NCBI GenBank assembly: GCA_903862595.1
Contig: CAIOYO010000239.1
Coordinates: 1-45,738 of the forward strand
DNA length: 45,738 nt
Source of the DNA: an uncultured Opitutaceae bacterium
Lineage (GTDB): Bacteria > Verrucomicrobiota > Verrucomicrobiia > Opitutales > Opitutaceae
Direction: 5' to 3'
The translations under genes were made by a program, and so were the position numbers. A model generated the notes under the pieces. That model was given only the letters and a program-made list of their open reading frames with translations. It searched no databases and had not been told where the DNA came from. This document shows, one piece after another, positions 27,486 to 38,800 of the stretch. Each line of letters opens with the position of its first letter. Positions within the stretch are counted from its first letter, which is position 1.

Positions 27486-29477
27486 ATGATCCTGCAATCT
27501 CAGCTCCTTTCCCAAGCCGCCAATCAGGCCCGAGGCCTCGCGATGGACGCCGTCCACGCCTGCCAGTCCGGCCATCTGGGTCTGCCGCTCGGCGCGGCGG
27601 AGATCGGCGCCGTTCTCTACGGGCATGCCTTGCAGCACAACCCGGAGCGCCCGCGCTGGATCAATCGCGACCGGTTCGTGCTTTCCGCCGGTCATGGGTC
27701 CATGTTTCTCTATGCGTGGCTGCATCTGAGCGGCTACGAGGTGTCGCTCGATGACCTGAAGGCGTTCCGCAAGCTGCACAGCAAGACGCCCGGCCATCCG
27801 GAATTCCGCGAGACTCCCGGAGTCGAGGCGACCACCGGACCGCTGGGGCAGGGGATCGGCAATGCGGTCGGCATGGCGGTCTCCGCCAAGATGGCCGAGG
27901 CGCACTTCAATACGCCCGAGCACACGATCTTCGATCACCATGTCATCGCTCTCGCCGGCGACGGCTGCATGCAGGAGGGTGTTGCCCTCGAGGCGGTTGC
28001 CTTCGCGGGTCATCAGGGCCTCGATAACCTGATTCTCATCTACGACGCGAACGAGGTCACCCTCGACGCGATGGCGGACAAGACCCAGAGCGACAACACC
28101 GCGATGCGGTTCAAGTCGCTGAAGTGGGATGTCCAGACGATCGATGGGCACGATCTGGCCGCGATCCTCAAGGCGGTGAACAAAGCGAAGCGCACCAAGT
28201 CCGGCCGCCCGCAGTTGATCATCGCCAAGACGATCATCGGCAAGGGCATTGCCGAGGTGCAGGGAACCGCCAAGGGCCACGGCGAGGGCGGGGCAAAGTT
28301 CATCGACGGCGCCAAGGCCACCCTCGGCCTGCCCGTGGATCAGCATTTCTTCGTGAGCGAGGAGGTCCGCGCGTACTTCGCCTCCCACAAGGCGCGACTC
28401 ATCCGCCAGTGCAACCGGTGGCACAAGACTTACCGCGCATGGCGCGACGCGAACCCGGCGAAAGCTCAGCTTCTCGAGACCGCTGGCCTCGCGCCCGACG
28501 CGGCAAGCCTGCTCGCCGCGATGCCGGCCTTCCCGGCCGACTCCAAGCTCGCCACCCGGGCCGCCGGCAAGGCCGTGCTGCAGCCGCTCGCCGCCTCGCT
28601 GCCGCTGCTCATCGGCGGAAGCGCCGACCTCTACGGATCGACTCTCAACCACATTGCGGACTCACCCGACTTCGAGCCCGCCTCCCGGACCGGACGCAAT
28701 ATCCGCTTCGGCATCCGCGAGCACGCGATGGCCGCGATCGCGAACGGCGTCGCCTACGATGGCCTCTTCCGTCCCTCCATCGCGACGTTCCTCGTCTTCG
28801 CAGACTACTCGCGCCCGTCCATGCGCCTCGCCGCCTTGGCGAAGCTCCCGGTGGTCTACATCTACACCCACGATTCCATCGGGGTGGGTGAGGACGGGCC
28901 GACGCACCAGCCGATCGAAACCGTGTCGGCACTGCGCCTCATTCCCGGCCTCGACGTGATTCGCCCCGCCGATCCGGAGGAGACCGCAGGCGCGTTCGCC
29001 GCCGCGCTTTCCCGCACGGACGGGCCGACGCTGCTTGCGCTCACGCGCCAGGTGCTCCCGACGCTGAACGATCTCCCGGTCGCCACCCGCCGCGAGGGCG
29101 CATTTCAGGGTGCCTATATCGCCCGCCGTGAAGAGGGGGCGCTCACGACGATCCTGCTCGCCAGCGGCTCCGAGCTCCAGTTGGCCCTCGCGGCCGCTCA
29201 GCAACTCGGCGCCGGCGTGCGCGTGGTCTCGGTTCCGTCCATCGAACGCTTCTCCCGCCAGCCGCGCGAGGTACGCGAGGCCATCCTGCCCTCCGCCATC
29301 CGGCGCCGCGTTTCGATCGAAGCCGGCGTCACCGGCGTCTGGGCCGGCTTGGTCGGCCTCGACGGCAAGGCGATCGGCATCGACCGCTTCGGCCTCAGCG
29401 CTCCCGGCGGCACGGTGTTCAAGGAACTCGGCGTGACGGTCGAGGCCGTCGTCCAAGCGGTTCGCGAACTGGCTTAG
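27486..29477 (+). CDS. tkt: Transketolase
   Basis: This 663-residue thiamine diphosphate enzyme of the pentose-phosphate pathway moves two-carbon units between sugar phosphates. Visible motifs: [48 protein letters not shown], the ThDP motif [20 protein letters not shown] to [26 protein letters not shown], and [20 protein letters not shown]-terminal domain (about 530-663) completes the three-domain plan. It is a single full-length gene of usual length, alone between the rplS terminator and the MarR gene. A phosphatase or aldolase partner of the pathway is not adjacent. Confidence 0.97.
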   Translation: MILQSQLLSQAANQARGLAMDAVHACQSGHLGLPLGAAEIGAVLYGHALQHNPERPRWINRDRFVLSAGHGSMFLYAWLHLSGYEVSLDDLKAFRKLHSKTPGHPEFRETPGVEATTGPLGQGIGNAVGMAVSAKMAEAHFNTPEHTIFDHHVIALAGDGCMQEGVALEAVAFAGHQGLDNLILIYDANEVTLDAMADKTQSDNTAMRFKSLKWDVQTIDGHDLAAILKAVNKAKRTKSGRPQLIIAKTIIGKGIAEVQGTAKGHGEGGAKFIDGAKATLGLPVDQHFFVSEEVRAYFASHKARLIRQCNRWHKTYRAWRDANPAKAQLLETAGLAPDAASLLAAMPAFPADSKLATRAAGKAVLQPLAASLPLLIGGSADLYGSTLNHIADSPDFEPASRTGRNIRFGIREHAMAAIANGVAYDGLFRPSIATFLVFADYSRPSMRLAALAKLPVVYIYTHDSIGVGEDGPTHQPIETVSALRLIPGLDVIRPADPEETAGAFAAALSRTDGPTLLALTRQVLPTLNDLPVATRREGAFQGAYIARREEGALTTILLASGSELQLALAAAQQLGAGVRVVSVPSIERFSRQPREVREAILPSAIRRRVSIEAGVTGVWAGLVGLDGKAIGIDRFGLSAPGGTVFKELGVTVEAVVQAVRELA

Positions 29478-29502
29478 GCCCCTTCGCTTCATCGTACCCG
29501 AC

Positions 29503-29522
29503 CTCGCTCCGAGCGGAGCGAG
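29503..29522. repeat. Palindrome after tkt
   Basis: CTCGCTCCG and CGGAGCGAG (9 pairs, 2-base centre) form a near-perfect palindrome 25 bases after the tkt stop. No T-tract follows on either strand. It may act as a terminator hairpin or a protein site; I cannot say which. Confidence 0.4.
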
Positions 29523-29580
29523 TCGGTCGTCCGGCCCGGTCTTCCGGCCTGTCGATGCCACACTCGCCTTGCCTTTTGTG

Positions 29581-29609
29581 GTTAGGCGGCTGATGGTTAG
29601 CCTCCTAAC
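29581..29609. promoter_or_regulatory. Candidate MarR operator upstream of efflux operon
   Basis: GTTAG (29596-29600), 4 bases, CTAAC (29605-29609) form an inverted repeat; a further GTTAGG at 29581 also pairs with CCTAAC (29604-29609) over a longer spacer. It lies 17 bases before the MarR start, as expected for an autoregulated MarR site. The repeat is short and no protein data exist. Confidence 0.45.
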
Positions 29610-29626
29610 GTTATCGAGCGGATCCT

Positions 29627-30223
29627 ATGCCGATGCTACTGCTGAGAGACTTGCCGCGCTACGAGTGCCTCTTGGAAGGGGCGCGGCGCTTCCCTGAGCT
29701 CGATCCGTCCGCCTGCGAGGTGTACCTCCATGTGCTGCGGGCTGGGGATGAGGCGTTTCGTTCCTGCGGCGAGCCGTTGGAGGCTCATGGGATCAGCGCG
29801 GGTCGCTTCACGGTGCTGATGCTTCTGCTGCGCAAACGGCACGACGCGTGCGGCGCCATGCTGACGCCCGCGGAGTTGGCGGACAAGGCGGGCGTGACCC
29901 GTGCCACCATGACGGGCCTCATCGATACGCTGGAGCGCGATGGTTTCGTCCGCCGCGAGCCGGATCCCAATGATCGGCGGATGACGCCGGTGACGCTGAC
30001 CCCGGCGGGCGAGGCATTGCTGCAGGGCGTGGTTCCTGCCTACTTTCAGCGGATGGGTTCCTTGGTCGCGCACTTGAGCGAGTCGGAGCGGCGTACGCTC
30101 GTCACGCTCCTCGCGAAACTGGTGCGCGGGAACGAAACCGAAGATCCGTCGGTCACCTCAACAGACGGTGCGGCTCCTGCTCCGGTCTGCCCATCCGGCT
30201 CCCTCAATTCTTCTGTCCCATGA
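29627..30223 (+). CDS. MarR-family transcriptional regulator
   Basis: This 198-residue winged-helix regulator heads the efflux operon. The DNA-binding part is seen as LTPAELADKAGVTRATMTGLIDTLERDGFVRREPDPNDRRMTPVTLTPAG (about 84-134, read in pieces): a recognition helix ending VTRATMTGLIDTLE and the wing DPNDRR. The long first 40 residues and the C-terminal tail after residue 170 are less conserved. The next gene starts in its stop codon (ATGA), so regulator and pump are co-transcribed. It probably represses its own promoter and is released by a pump substrate; the ligand is unknown. Confidence 0.9.
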   Translation: MPMLLLRDLPRYECLLEGARRFPELDPSACEVYLHVLRAGDEAFRSCGEPLEAHGISAGRFTVLMLLLRKRHDACGAMLTPAELADKAGVTRATMTGLIDTLERDGFVRREPDPNDRRMTPVTLTPAGEALLQGVVPAYFQRMGSLVAHLSESERRTLVTLLAKLVRGNETEDPSVTSTDGAAPAPVCPSGSLNSSVP

Positions 30224-31341
30224 TCAAACGATTTGTCCTCGCTCTCGCCGCGTTCGCGGCGCTGGTGGTATCGCTGGGCGCCGTCAAGGTCGCCCAAATT
30301 CGCGAGATGGCCGCGATTCCGCGCGACATGCCGCCCGCGGCCATCACTTCGATTCGTGCGGAAACTGCGGTCTGGCGTCCGACGATCAACGCGATCGCAA
30401 CGCTGGCGCCGGTCGAGGGCGTGACCCTCGCGGCCGACGCGGACGGCACGGTGGTACGGATCGCCGTGGAGAACGGCGCTTCCGTGCAAGCGGGCGATGT
30501 GCTCATCGAGCTGGATACGTCGGTGGAAACCGCCCAGCTGGCCGCGGCTGGCGCCCGACAAGCGATTGCCCGGCTCGACCGTGACCGTGCCACCGAGCTG
30601 CGCGCAAAGAACACGATCAGCCAAGCGGAACTCGACGCCGCGACCGCCCGCGTCAATCAGGCGGAGGCTGACGTCGCGGCGCTGCAGGCGCTCTTGAACA
30701 AGAAGGTCATTCGCGCTCCTTTCGGAGGCCGGGTGGGCATCCGCATGGTCAATGTCGGCCAGTACGTCGGCCGCGGTGCGCGGCTGCTGCCGTTGCAGCG
30801 GCTGGATCCGATGTTCGTGGATTTCAGCATTCCGCAGCGTCATCTGCCCGAGTTGCTCGTGGGGCAGACCGTGCGGGTGCAGGTCGATGCGTATGCGGAT
30901 CGTTCCTTCTCGGGGAAACTGACCGCGATCAACCCCGGCGTGGATCCGGACTCGCGCAACATCGCTGTGCAGGCGACGGTCTCCAACTCCGAAGACCTGC
31001 TGCGTGCGGGCATGTTTGCGCGCGCGGAGATCGAGCTGCCGGAAAACGCCCCCGTCGTGGTGCTGCCTGCGACCGCCATCGCGTATGCCTCCTACGGCAA
31101 TTCGGTCTTCGTGATCGAGACGATGAAGGATGCCGACGGGAAGGAATACCTCGGTGTCCGCCAGCAATTTGTCCGTCTCGGTCCCGCGCGCGGTGATCAG
31201 ATCGCCATTCTCTCCGGCGTGAAGCCCGGTGAGGAAGTGGCGACGTCGGGCGTGTTCAAGCTACGGAACGGTCTCAAGATTCAGGTGAACAACCGCGTGC
31301 AGCCAGCCAACAACCCGGCGCCCCGGCCGCAGAACACCTGA
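30220..31341 (+). CDS. RND efflux periplasmic adaptor (membrane fusion protein)
   Basis: This 373-residue adaptor links the inner-membrane RND pump to the outer-membrane channel. It has an N-terminal membrane anchor/signal segment (FVLALAAFAALVVSLGAV), a lipoyl-like half-motif (ADADGTVVRIAVENGASVQAGDVLIELD), an alpha-hairpin (about 100-150) ending in VIRAPFGGRVGIRMVNVGQYV, and a beta-barrel/membrane-proximal part with DFSIPQRHLPELLVGQ and LPATAIAYASYGNSVFVIE. The start ATG 30220 overlaps the MarR stop. The missing Cys in the anchor suggests an uncleaved helix rather than a lipoprotein. It is cognate to the pump gene that follows after 50 bases. Confidence 0.92.
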   Translation: MIKRFVLALAAFAALVVSLGAVKVAQIREMAAIPRDMPPAAITSIRAETAVWRPTINAIATLAPVEGVTLAADADGTVVRIAVENGASVQAGDVLIELDTSVETAQLAAAGARQAIARLDRDRATELRAKNTISQAELDAATARVNQAEADVAALQALLNKKVIRAPFGGRVGIRMVNVGQYVGRGARLLPLQRLDPMFVDFSIPQRHLPELLVGQTVRVQVDAYADRSFSGKLTAINPGVDPDSRNIAVQATVSNSEDLLRAGMFARAEIELPENAPVVVLPATAIAYASYGNSVFVIETMKDADGKEYLGVRQQFVRLGPARGDQIAILSGVKPGEEVATSGVFKLRNGLKIQVNNRVQPANNPAPRPQNT

Positions 31342-31391
31342 TTCGCCCGGTCCTCACCCAAGCATTCTTCCTTCGAGGACGCCCCGCGTTC

Positions 31392-34300
31392 ATGAAATCT
31401 CGCTTTACCGATCTCTTCGTCCGCAAGCCGGTCATCGCGCTGGTGGTCAACATCGTGATCCTGGTCGTGGGCATCGTGTCCTACAACCGGCTCAACGTTC
31501 GCCAGTACCCGCGCAGCGACAGCGCGGTGGTGAAGGTCACCACGCTCTACTTCGGAGCCAGCGCGGAAACGGTGCGCGGTTACATCACCACGCAGCTCGA
31601 GCGCGTGATCGCGAGCGCCGACGGCATCGACTACATTCAGTCCAACAGTCGGGCCGGCCTGAGCACGATTGAGGTCTTCCTGCGCCTGAATTACGATACG
31701 AACGCTGCGCTCGCTCAGATCAGCTCGAAGATCGACCAGGTGCGCAGTGAACTGCCGCCAGAGGCGGAGGCGCCCACCATCAGCGTCGAGTCGAGCGATA
31801 ACCAGTTCGCCTCGATGTACCTGAGCTTCTACTCGGACGAGCTCGAGGAGAACCAGATCACTGACTACCTGACGCGGGTCGTCCAGCCGCAGCTTTCGTC
31901 GATCAAGGGCGTGCAGCGAGCGGACGTGCTCGGCGGGCGGGTCTTCGCCATGCGCATCTGGCTGAAGCCCGATGAGCTCGCGGCGCGTGGCCTGAGCCCG
32001 GCCCAAGTGCGCCAAGCCCTCGCCGCCAACAACGCCCTCGCGGCGGTAGGCAGTACCAACGGCTCGATGATCCGCGTCTCGCTCGTCGCGGACACCGATC
32101 TGAAGAACGTGAGCGAGTTTGAGAATCTCGTCGTGGCGCAGCGGAACGGCGCGATCATCCGGCTCTCGGACATCGCGGACGTCGGACTGGGCGCGGAAAG
32201 CTACGACGAGGAGGTCCGCTTCGGCGGCAAGAAAGCGACGTTCATGGGTATCTGGGTCCTGCCGACGGACTCGACGGTCGAGGTCATCAAGCGCGTGCGC
32301 GCGGCCCTGCCGGGCATCGAAGCCCGTCTGCCCTCGTCCCTGAAGCTGCAGATCGGCTACGATGCGACGGGCTACATCGAGGACGCGCTCAAGGAGATCG
32401 TGACCACGCTGATTGAGACGCTGCTGATCGTGGCGGTGGTCATCTTCCTTTTCATGGGCTCGCTGCGCTCCGTGCTCATTCCCCTCGTGGCGATGCCCCT
32501 GTCGTTGATCGGAGCCTTCGCCCTGATGCTGGCGCTCGGGTTCACGGTGAACCTGCTCACCCTGCTCGCGATCGTGTTGGCCGTCGGCATCGTGGTCGAC
32601 GACGCGATCGTCGTTGTGGAGAACGTCGAGCGGCACGTTCGCGAAGGAAAGACTCCCTTCGACGCGGCGATCCTGGGGGCGCGTGAGTTGGTGGGCCCGG
32701 TGATCGCGATGACCATCACGCTCGCGGCGGTCTATGCGCCGATCGGTTTCCAGGGCGGCTTGACGGGTGCTCTCTTCCGCGAATTCGCCTTCACCCTCGC
32801 TGGCGCGGTGGCGGTCTCCGGCTTCGTGGCGCTGACCCTTTCCCCGATGATGAGTGCGCAGTTGCTGAAGGGAGGCGGGGCGGAGGAGCGTGGACTGACG
32901 GGATTCGTGAACCACACGTTCGACCGTCTGCGGTCGTTCTACGACCGGCTGATCGGCTGGGTGCTGCAGGGCTGGGTGCCGGTGGTGGTGACGCTGGCGC
33001 TGCTGGTGTCGCTGCTGAGCGCACCGTTCCTCATGTTCGCCCAGCGCGAGCTGGCGCCGAAGGAGGACCAGGGGGTGGTTTTCAGCATCCTGCTGCCGTC
33101 GCCCACGTCGACCATCGAACAGAACTCGCTCTTCGCCGGGCAGGTGCAGGCGATGTTTGAATCCTTCCCGGAGTACCAGACTTCCTTCCAGGTGACCGGG
33201 GCCAACTTCGGCTTTGGTGGCGCCGTCCTCAAGCCGTGGTCCGAGCGCAAGCGCACGGCGCTGGAGATCGACCAGTCGCTTCAGGCGGACGCGGCGAAGA
33301 TCGCGGGCATGAATGTGATCCTCACCACGCCGGAGCCGTTGCCGGCGGGTGGTCAGTTCCCGATCGAGTTTGTGGTCCGTTCCACGGCTGATCATCGCCA
33401 GATGCTCGAGTTCGCCGACCAGCTGGTCCTCTACGCTAACACGGAGGCGAATGCGCCGAACGCGGCGCCGACGTTCTACTTCGCCGACAGCGACCTGAAG
33501 TTTGACTTGCCCCAGGTCGAGATCGAGATCGACAAGGACAAGGTTGCGGCGATGAACCTGAGCCTCACCGACATCGCGCGGGATCTGGGTTCCTTGCTCG
33601 GCGGCGCCTACGTGAATCGGTTCGTGAACGACGGCCGCAGTTACCGCGTGATTCCGCAGGTCGAGCGTTCGCAGCGGCTCAACGCCGACCAGTTGCTCGA
33701 TTACCACGTGCGCGGGCCGGATGGTCGCCTGATTCCGCTCTCCACGATCGCGACGCTGCGCGAGACGGTCCAACCGCGCACATTGAACCGTTTCCAGCAG
33801 CTCAACGCGGTGAAGATCACCGGAGTGGGTCCAAGCATTGATGGGGCGTTGAAGAAGCTCGAGGCCAAGGCGGCGGAGATCCTGCCCCCCGGGTACTCGA
33901 TCGACTATGGTGGTCAGTCGCGACAGCTGCGCACCGAGGGCACCGCGCTCTGGAAGGCGGGGGCGCTCGCCGTGCTGCTCATCTTCCTCGTGCTGGCGGC
34001 GCAGTTCAACAGCTTCCGCGATCCGATCATCATCCTGGTGGGCTCGGTGCCGCTGGCCGTGTTCGGCGCGCTGATCCCGATCTTTCTCTGGAAGACCTCG
34101 CTCAACATCTACTCGCAGATCGGCCTGATCACGCTCGTCGGCCTGATCGCCAAGAACGGCATCCTCATCGTGGAGTTCGCGAACGGGCTGCAGTCCGAGG
34201 GCGTCTCCAAGTTCGAGGCCACCCGCCGCGCCGCCGCGACGCGCCTGCGCCCGGTGCTCATGACGTCGGCCGCGACGGTGTTCGGCCATCTGATGCTGAT

Positions 34301-34487
34301 CTTCGTCGAGGGCCCCGGCGCCGCCGCGCGCAACAGCATCGGCTGGGTCCTCGTGGTCGGCATGGCCGTCGGCACGTTCTTCACGCTGTTCGTGGTACCG
34401 GTCTTTTATCTGCTGATCGGGCGCGACTTTTCCCGCCGTTCGCCCGCTCCGGCTCTCGCCTCTTCGGTCAATCCTGCCTCATCCTGA
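31392..34487 (+). CDS. RND multidrug efflux pump, inner-membrane subunit (HAE1 type)
   Basis: This 1031-residue proton-driven transporter has the two-fold AcrB plan: TM1 (IALVVNIVILVVGIVSYNRL), a large periplasmic domain, TM2-6, and a second half with TM7-12. The paired acidic residues in TM4 are read in GIVVDDAIVVVENVERH, and the last block carries GLIAKNGILIVEFANG and RLRPVLMTSAATVFGHLML. The length matches drug pumps of the MexB/MdtB kind. The substrate is not predictable, but the MarR regulator and the adaptor suggest amphipathic drugs or aromatic compounds. It is followed by an outer-membrane factor whose start overlaps its stop. Confidence 0.95.
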   Translation: MKSRFTDLFVRKPVIALVVNIVILVVGIVSYNRLNVRQYPRSDSAVVKVTTLYFGASAETVRGYITTQLERVIASADGIDYIQSNSRAGLSTIEVFLRLNYDTNAALAQISSKIDQVRSELPPEAEAPTISVESSDNQFASMYLSFYSDELEENQITDYLTRVVQPQLSSIKGVQRADVLGGRVFAMRIWLKPDELAARGLSPAQVRQALAANNALAAVGSTNGSMIRVSLVADTDLKNVSEFENLVVAQRNGAIIRLSDIADVGLGAESYDEEVRFGGKKATFMGIWVLPTDSTVEVIKRVRAALPGIEARLPSSLKLQIGYDATGYIEDALKEIVTTLIETLLIVAVVIFLFMGSLRSVLIPLVAMPLSLIGAFALMLALGFTVNLLTLLAIVLAVGIVVDDAIVVVENVERHVREGKTPFDAAILGARELVGPVIAMTITLAAVYAPIGFQGGLTGALFREFAFTLAGAVAVSGFVALTLSPMMSAQLLKGGGAEERGLTGFVNHTFDRLRSFYDRLIGWVLQGWVPVVVTLALLVSLLSAPFLMFAQRELAPKEDQGVVFSILLPSPTSTIEQNSLFAGQVQAMFESFPEYQTSFQVTGANFGFGGAVLKPWSERKRTALEIDQSLQADAAKIAGMNVILTTPEPLPAGGQFPIEFVVRSTADHRQMLEFADQLVLYANTEANAPNAAPTFYFADSDLKFDLPQVEIEIDKDKVAAMNLSLTDIARDLGSLLGGAYVNRFVNDGRSYRVIPQVERSQRLNADQLLDYHVRGPDGRLIPLSTIATLRETVQPRTLNRFQQLNAVKITGVGPSIDGALKKLEAKAAEILPPGYSIDYGGQSRQLRTEGTALWKAGALAVLLIFLVLAAQFNSFRDPIIILVGSVPLAVFGALIPIFLWKTSLNIYSQIGLITLVGLIAKNGILIVEFANGLQSEGVSKFEATRRAAATRLRPVLMTSAATVFGHLMLIFVEGPGAAARNSIGWVLVVGMAVGTFFTLFVVPVFYLLIGRDFSRRSPAPALASSVNPASS

Positions 34488-35827
34488 TGTCCATGCACTC
34501 CCGCCTTCTCCGGATCGCCGTCCTCGTTATCGGCGCCAGCTTTGCCTCGGGTGTCTCCGCGGCCCCCGGAAACCGGTCCTCCGCTCTCCCGGAGGTCATC
34601 GATCTCCGCGCAGCCATCGTCTATGCGCTGGAGAACAGTTTCGCCATTCGGCAGGCACGTGAGCGAATTCAGCAGCAGGATGGTGTGATCTTGGAGGTCT
34701 CTGCCCTGGGGATCCCGAATGTTGGATTGGGGGCGGCGTACCAACGCAACGACACCGATATCTCACAGTCATTTCCGGCCGATGACTCCGCATGGCAGAT
34801 CCAGATCCAGGCGCGGCAGAGCCTCTACAGCGGCGGCGCGGTCCAAGGCGCGGCGGCGAGCGCGCGGCTGGTCCGCGAGGCGGCGGTCCTGGAGCTGCAG
34901 GCGGTCATCAGCGAGGTGCTGCTCGCCGTCCGCACGCGCTTCTACGATGTGCTGCTCGCTCGGGAGAGCATCAAGGTGCAGGAGCAGTCGGTGGCTTTGC
35001 TCGAGGAGCAGCTCCAGAATGCCCGCAACCGTTACGAGGCCGGCGCGGCCTCCAACTTCGAGGTGCTCCGGGCAGAGGTCGCGCTCGCCAATGCGCAGCC
35101 CGCTCTGATCCAGGCCCGCAACACGTTCCGGACGTCGTTCGACGAGGTGGTCCAGCTCATGGGCGGAGAGGCCGGCTCCGCGTCGCGGACTCCCCAAATC
35201 GTGGGTGACCTGACGGTCGATCCGGTCCAGTACGAGGTCGCCGAAGCCGTGGCTGCCGCCCGGGCCTCGCGGCCCGAACTCGCCCGCCTGTCCAAGCTGA
35301 TCGAGGCGCGCGCCCAAGGCGTCGAGATCGCCCGTGCCGGAGCTCGGCCGTCCGTCGACTTGGTCGGGAGCTATCAGTGGCGCAAGGCCGGCACCAGCGA
35401 TCGTTTCAGCGATGCGCGCGATGGCTGGTTGCTGGGCGTACAATCGCAGTGGAGCCTCTTCGATGGCCGCGCCACCGCAGGCCGTGTGGTGCAAGCCCGC
35501 TCCGCCTTGACTCAGATCGAGCTCGCCCGCAGCGAGGCTGAGCTCGGCATCGAGATCGAGGTCCGTCGCGCGGTCTCGCTGCTCCAAGAGGCCGGCGAAC
35601 TGATGGAGGCGTCCCGGCGGGTCGTCGAACAGGCCACCGAGGCACTCCGACTGGCCACCGTGCGCCAGTCGGCCGGCACGGCAACCCAACTCGATGTGCT
35701 GACCAGTCAGGTGGACCTCACCCAGGCGCGAAACAATCAGCTGCGCGCCAATTACAATTACTTGGTCGCCGCCTCCCGGGTGCGCAAGGCGACTGGACAG
35801 GCGGATCCGTTCAATACCGGATCCTGA
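34487..35827 (+). CDS. TolC-like outer-membrane efflux protein
   Basis: This 446-residue outer-membrane channel of the tripartite pump has a signal peptide (LLRIAVLVIGASFASGVSA, cleavage before APGN), then two OEP repeats of coiled-coil helices: the first includes AIVYALENSFAIRQARERIQQQ and the second ELARLSKLIEARAQGVEIARAG. The segments LGAAYQRN and LLGVQSQWSLFDG match beta-barrel strands of TolC proteins. The start ATG 34487 overlaps the pump stop codon by one base. It ends 14 bases before the large AsmA-like gene. Confidence 0.92.
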   Translation: MSMHSRLLRIAVLVIGASFASGVSAAPGNRSSALPEVIDLRAAIVYALENSFAIRQARERIQQQDGVILEVSALGIPNVGLGAAYQRNDTDISQSFPADDSAWQIQIQARQSLYSGGAVQGAAASARLVREAAVLELQAVISEVLLAVRTRFYDVLLARESIKVQEQSVALLEEQLQNARNRYEAGAASNFEVLRAEVALANAQPALIQARNTFRTSFDEVVQLMGGEAGSASRTPQIVGDLTVDPVQYEVAEAVAAARASRPELARLSKLIEARAQGVEIARAGARPSVDLVGSYQWRKAGTSDRFSDARDGWLLGVQSQWSLFDGRATAGRVVQARSALTQIELARSEAELGIEIEVRRAVSLLQEAGELMEASRRVVEQATEALRLATVRQSAGTATQLDVLTSQVDLTQARNNQLRANYNYLVAASRVRKATGQADPFNTGS

Positions 35828-35841
35828 TTCCTCCCACCCCC

Positions 35842-38800
35842 GTGGCCGATCGTCCACCTGAGACCAACGTCACCGTGAACCCGCCGCTGGCGCGTCGGCT
35901 CCGGGTGGCCGTGGTGGTGCTTGCCGCAACCCTGGTGCTGCTCGGCGGCGTGGTGCTGCTGGCGTTGACGCCGGCCGTGCAGACGGCGCTGGTGCAACGC
36001 ATCCTGCGCGATCGGCCGAATCTGGGGGTGTCAGTGGGCCGGGTTGAGCTCGGGCTTTCGCGGAGCGTGATTCGCGACCTGACCTTTGCCTCGTCCGGTG
36101 TCCGGTTGGTCGCACCGCGCGTGGAGGCGGAGGTGGCTCTGCTTCCGGCGTTGTTTGGTGCTATTCGTATCCAACGATTGGAGGCAAAAGAGTGGGTCGT
36201 TGAACTCGTCGGACCCACGGTGACTGCGGCAGCGGCGTTGCCGGTTCCGGCGCCCGTCCGGCGTTCGCGCGCGGGTTTCGGTGGCTTGGCCGTGCTCGGG
36301 GCGCCCGCCGGTGGAGGGCAGGGTGTCGGCTCGGCGCCAGATACGGTGCTCGGGCTCCTGGATCAGGTCGCGCTGCCGGAGAACTTCGAACTGGATCAGG
36401 TGCTGCTCCAGGGGACGGTGCGAGGCGTCCTGGCAGGCGAGCAGCGCGGCTCGGTGGCGGTACAGCTCAAGGGTGGGGGCCTGAAGGCGGGTGCGGTTGG
36501 TGTCCTTGACCTCACCGCCGATGGCGCCCGGGAAGGTAGTCCGGATCGTTTGCAGGCGACCACCCGGGTGGAGGTCGCAGTGGGTCCCGGTTCGCGCCTC
36601 GATGCCGTGAGAACGAATGGCACGCTTTCGGTGCAGGTCGCGGGACTGCCGGCGGGAGCGTCGGTCGCCGTGGAGAGCGCGGTGGAGCGGGCGTTGGGAG
36701 CGACTGCGGGGGAAAGCTACCTCTTGATCGTGCGTCGCGAGGGCGTGCGCTGGCTCGATGGGCAGGCGGAACGCTCGGGGGCGACCGGGGCGATCCGGGG
36801 AACCCTGAAAATCGCGTTCAGCGATCGGGATATTGCGCCGGTCCTCCCGGGGCGCCCCCTGCCGGAGTTCTCCCTCCAGGTGGAGAATGTGTTCACAGCG
36901 GGCCGTGCGTTTGAGGCTGTCGAGGTGGCTGGCAAGATCGCGGTGGAGGCGGCGCGTTGGGAACGCCTCTCGCCTGAGCTCGGCGCGCTGGGAGCGGTTC
37001 GTCTCACGTCGGATTTTGGCTTGGCGCGGGAGGGGGACCGCATTCGGGTGGGGTCCCTCCGCGCGGAGGCCGTAGAAAAAGCGCCGGTCCTCGGGATCGA
37101 ACTGCGGCAGCCTTTCATCTGGAATCCAGTTTCCGGCGAGGTGGAGGTGGCGGATCCGGCCGCCGACCTACTGACCGTGCGCCTTCGTGGTCTGCCTTTG
37201 CCTGCGCTGCAGGCGGCGTGGCCGGATGGCCGGATCGAAGGCGGAATCGTCACCGGAGGCTGGAGCCTGCGGGCGTCGTCCGGTGGCATCGCGGTGCGGA
37301 GCACGGAGCCGATGGCGGTTTCACGTTTCTCGGTGCGACAGGGGAAGTCGGAGATGCTGCGCGACGTGCAGTTGGAAGTGCGTCCGTCGGCTGACTTCAC
37401 GCCCCGCGGCTGGCAGGGAGAGGCGGCGGAACTGGTGGTGCGTGGAGGCAACGTTGTCTTGGCTCGTGGTGCCATTCGGGCGGGCCGGAGCGTGGGCTCG
37501 GATCAGGCGATCAAGCTCACCGGCGCGCTGGACCTGGATTTACCGGGGATGCTGGCGCAACCCCTCGTCAACGCGGCAGGCCGCCTCCAGTCCGGTCTTC
37601 TTCGCGTGTCCGGCTCTGCGAGTCTGGGCGAGGTTCAGCAGGTGGCAGTCGACTTGCAGGCGACGCGGTTGGTCGATTCCGCGGGTGGTGCGTTGCCGGA
37701 TGTAGCGGTCGAGATCCGGGGAGATCGGGCGGCGAGTGGCGCGCTTACCGTCCGCATCCCCGTGCGGCTGGAGGCTTCCGGCCGGGTGAGTGATGTCGTG
37801 CTGGCTGGGCAGCTCGCTCCGGAGTCGGCGGGCTGGCGGGTCGATGGTCAGATCACGGGTGCACGCGTCTTCGTGGCGGATGCCCGGATCCTGGCCGCAC
37901 CGTGGGCCGCCGCTCCCGCTTCGCCGGCCGGTGCGCCAGGCTCGAAATCGCCGGCACCGGCGTGGGCCGGTCTGTCGGGCAAGGTCGCGCTCGCCTTGGG
38001 GGAAGTCGTCTATTCCCCGGAGCTGATCGCGCGCGAGATCAGCGGCACCGTCGCGCTGGATCAGATGGGGGTGGTGCTGGAGACCCTGAAGGCGATCTTG
38101 GCGACGGGTGGGCGCGTGGAGGCGTCTGGCAAGCTATCGTATTCATCGACGACGGCAGCGACGGCCTATGCGTTGGAGGGGAACGTGACCGCGCTGGAGT
38201 TGGACTCCGGACCCGCGCTCAAGGCGTTTCTGCCCTCCAGTGGCCCGTCGGCCATTGAGGGGCGTTTCGATCTCCGGTCGCGCGTGAGCGGAGGCGCGGC
38301 CTCGCTAGGCGACCTCGCGGGCCAGCTGCAAGGAGATCTGCGGATGGTGAGCCGCGGTGGGGTCATCCGACCCTTGCCCCCGAGCTACCTCAGCGCCGTC
38401 ACGACGGCGAGGGAGCAGCTGCAGCGGCGAGGCGAGCAGGCGGGAACGCTCGGTGCACTTGCGGGCGCCTTGGGGGCGAGGCTCCCGTCGTCGTTGGGCG
38501 GCGTGGCCTCGAAGACACAGCAACTCACCACCCGGCTGGCTGACCTCGAGACGGTGCTGCGCTTGTTCGGAGAGATTCGCTTTGACCAACTCACCTTGGA
38601 CGTGGGCGTTTCGCCGAACCTGTCGGCGTCGCTGCGGGATCTGACGATCACGAGCCCGGAACTCCGCTTCGTCGGTCAGGGTTCCCTGCTGGCGGCCCCG
38701 GGCCAGCCGTTCTGGCGCCGGCCTCTGAGCGTGAGTATGACGGGTGGGGCGAGGGGACGCTCGGCTGACGCGCTGAGACGGGTCAATCTCCTCGGCAACA

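Noticed and set aside
31281-34289. 1002-codon open frame on the minus strand opposite the RND pump gene
   Set aside because: It mirrors the pump gene's codon phase in GC-rich DNA and is highly charged (His/Arg/Asp/Glu) without any domain; the plus-strand protein is a clear RND pump.
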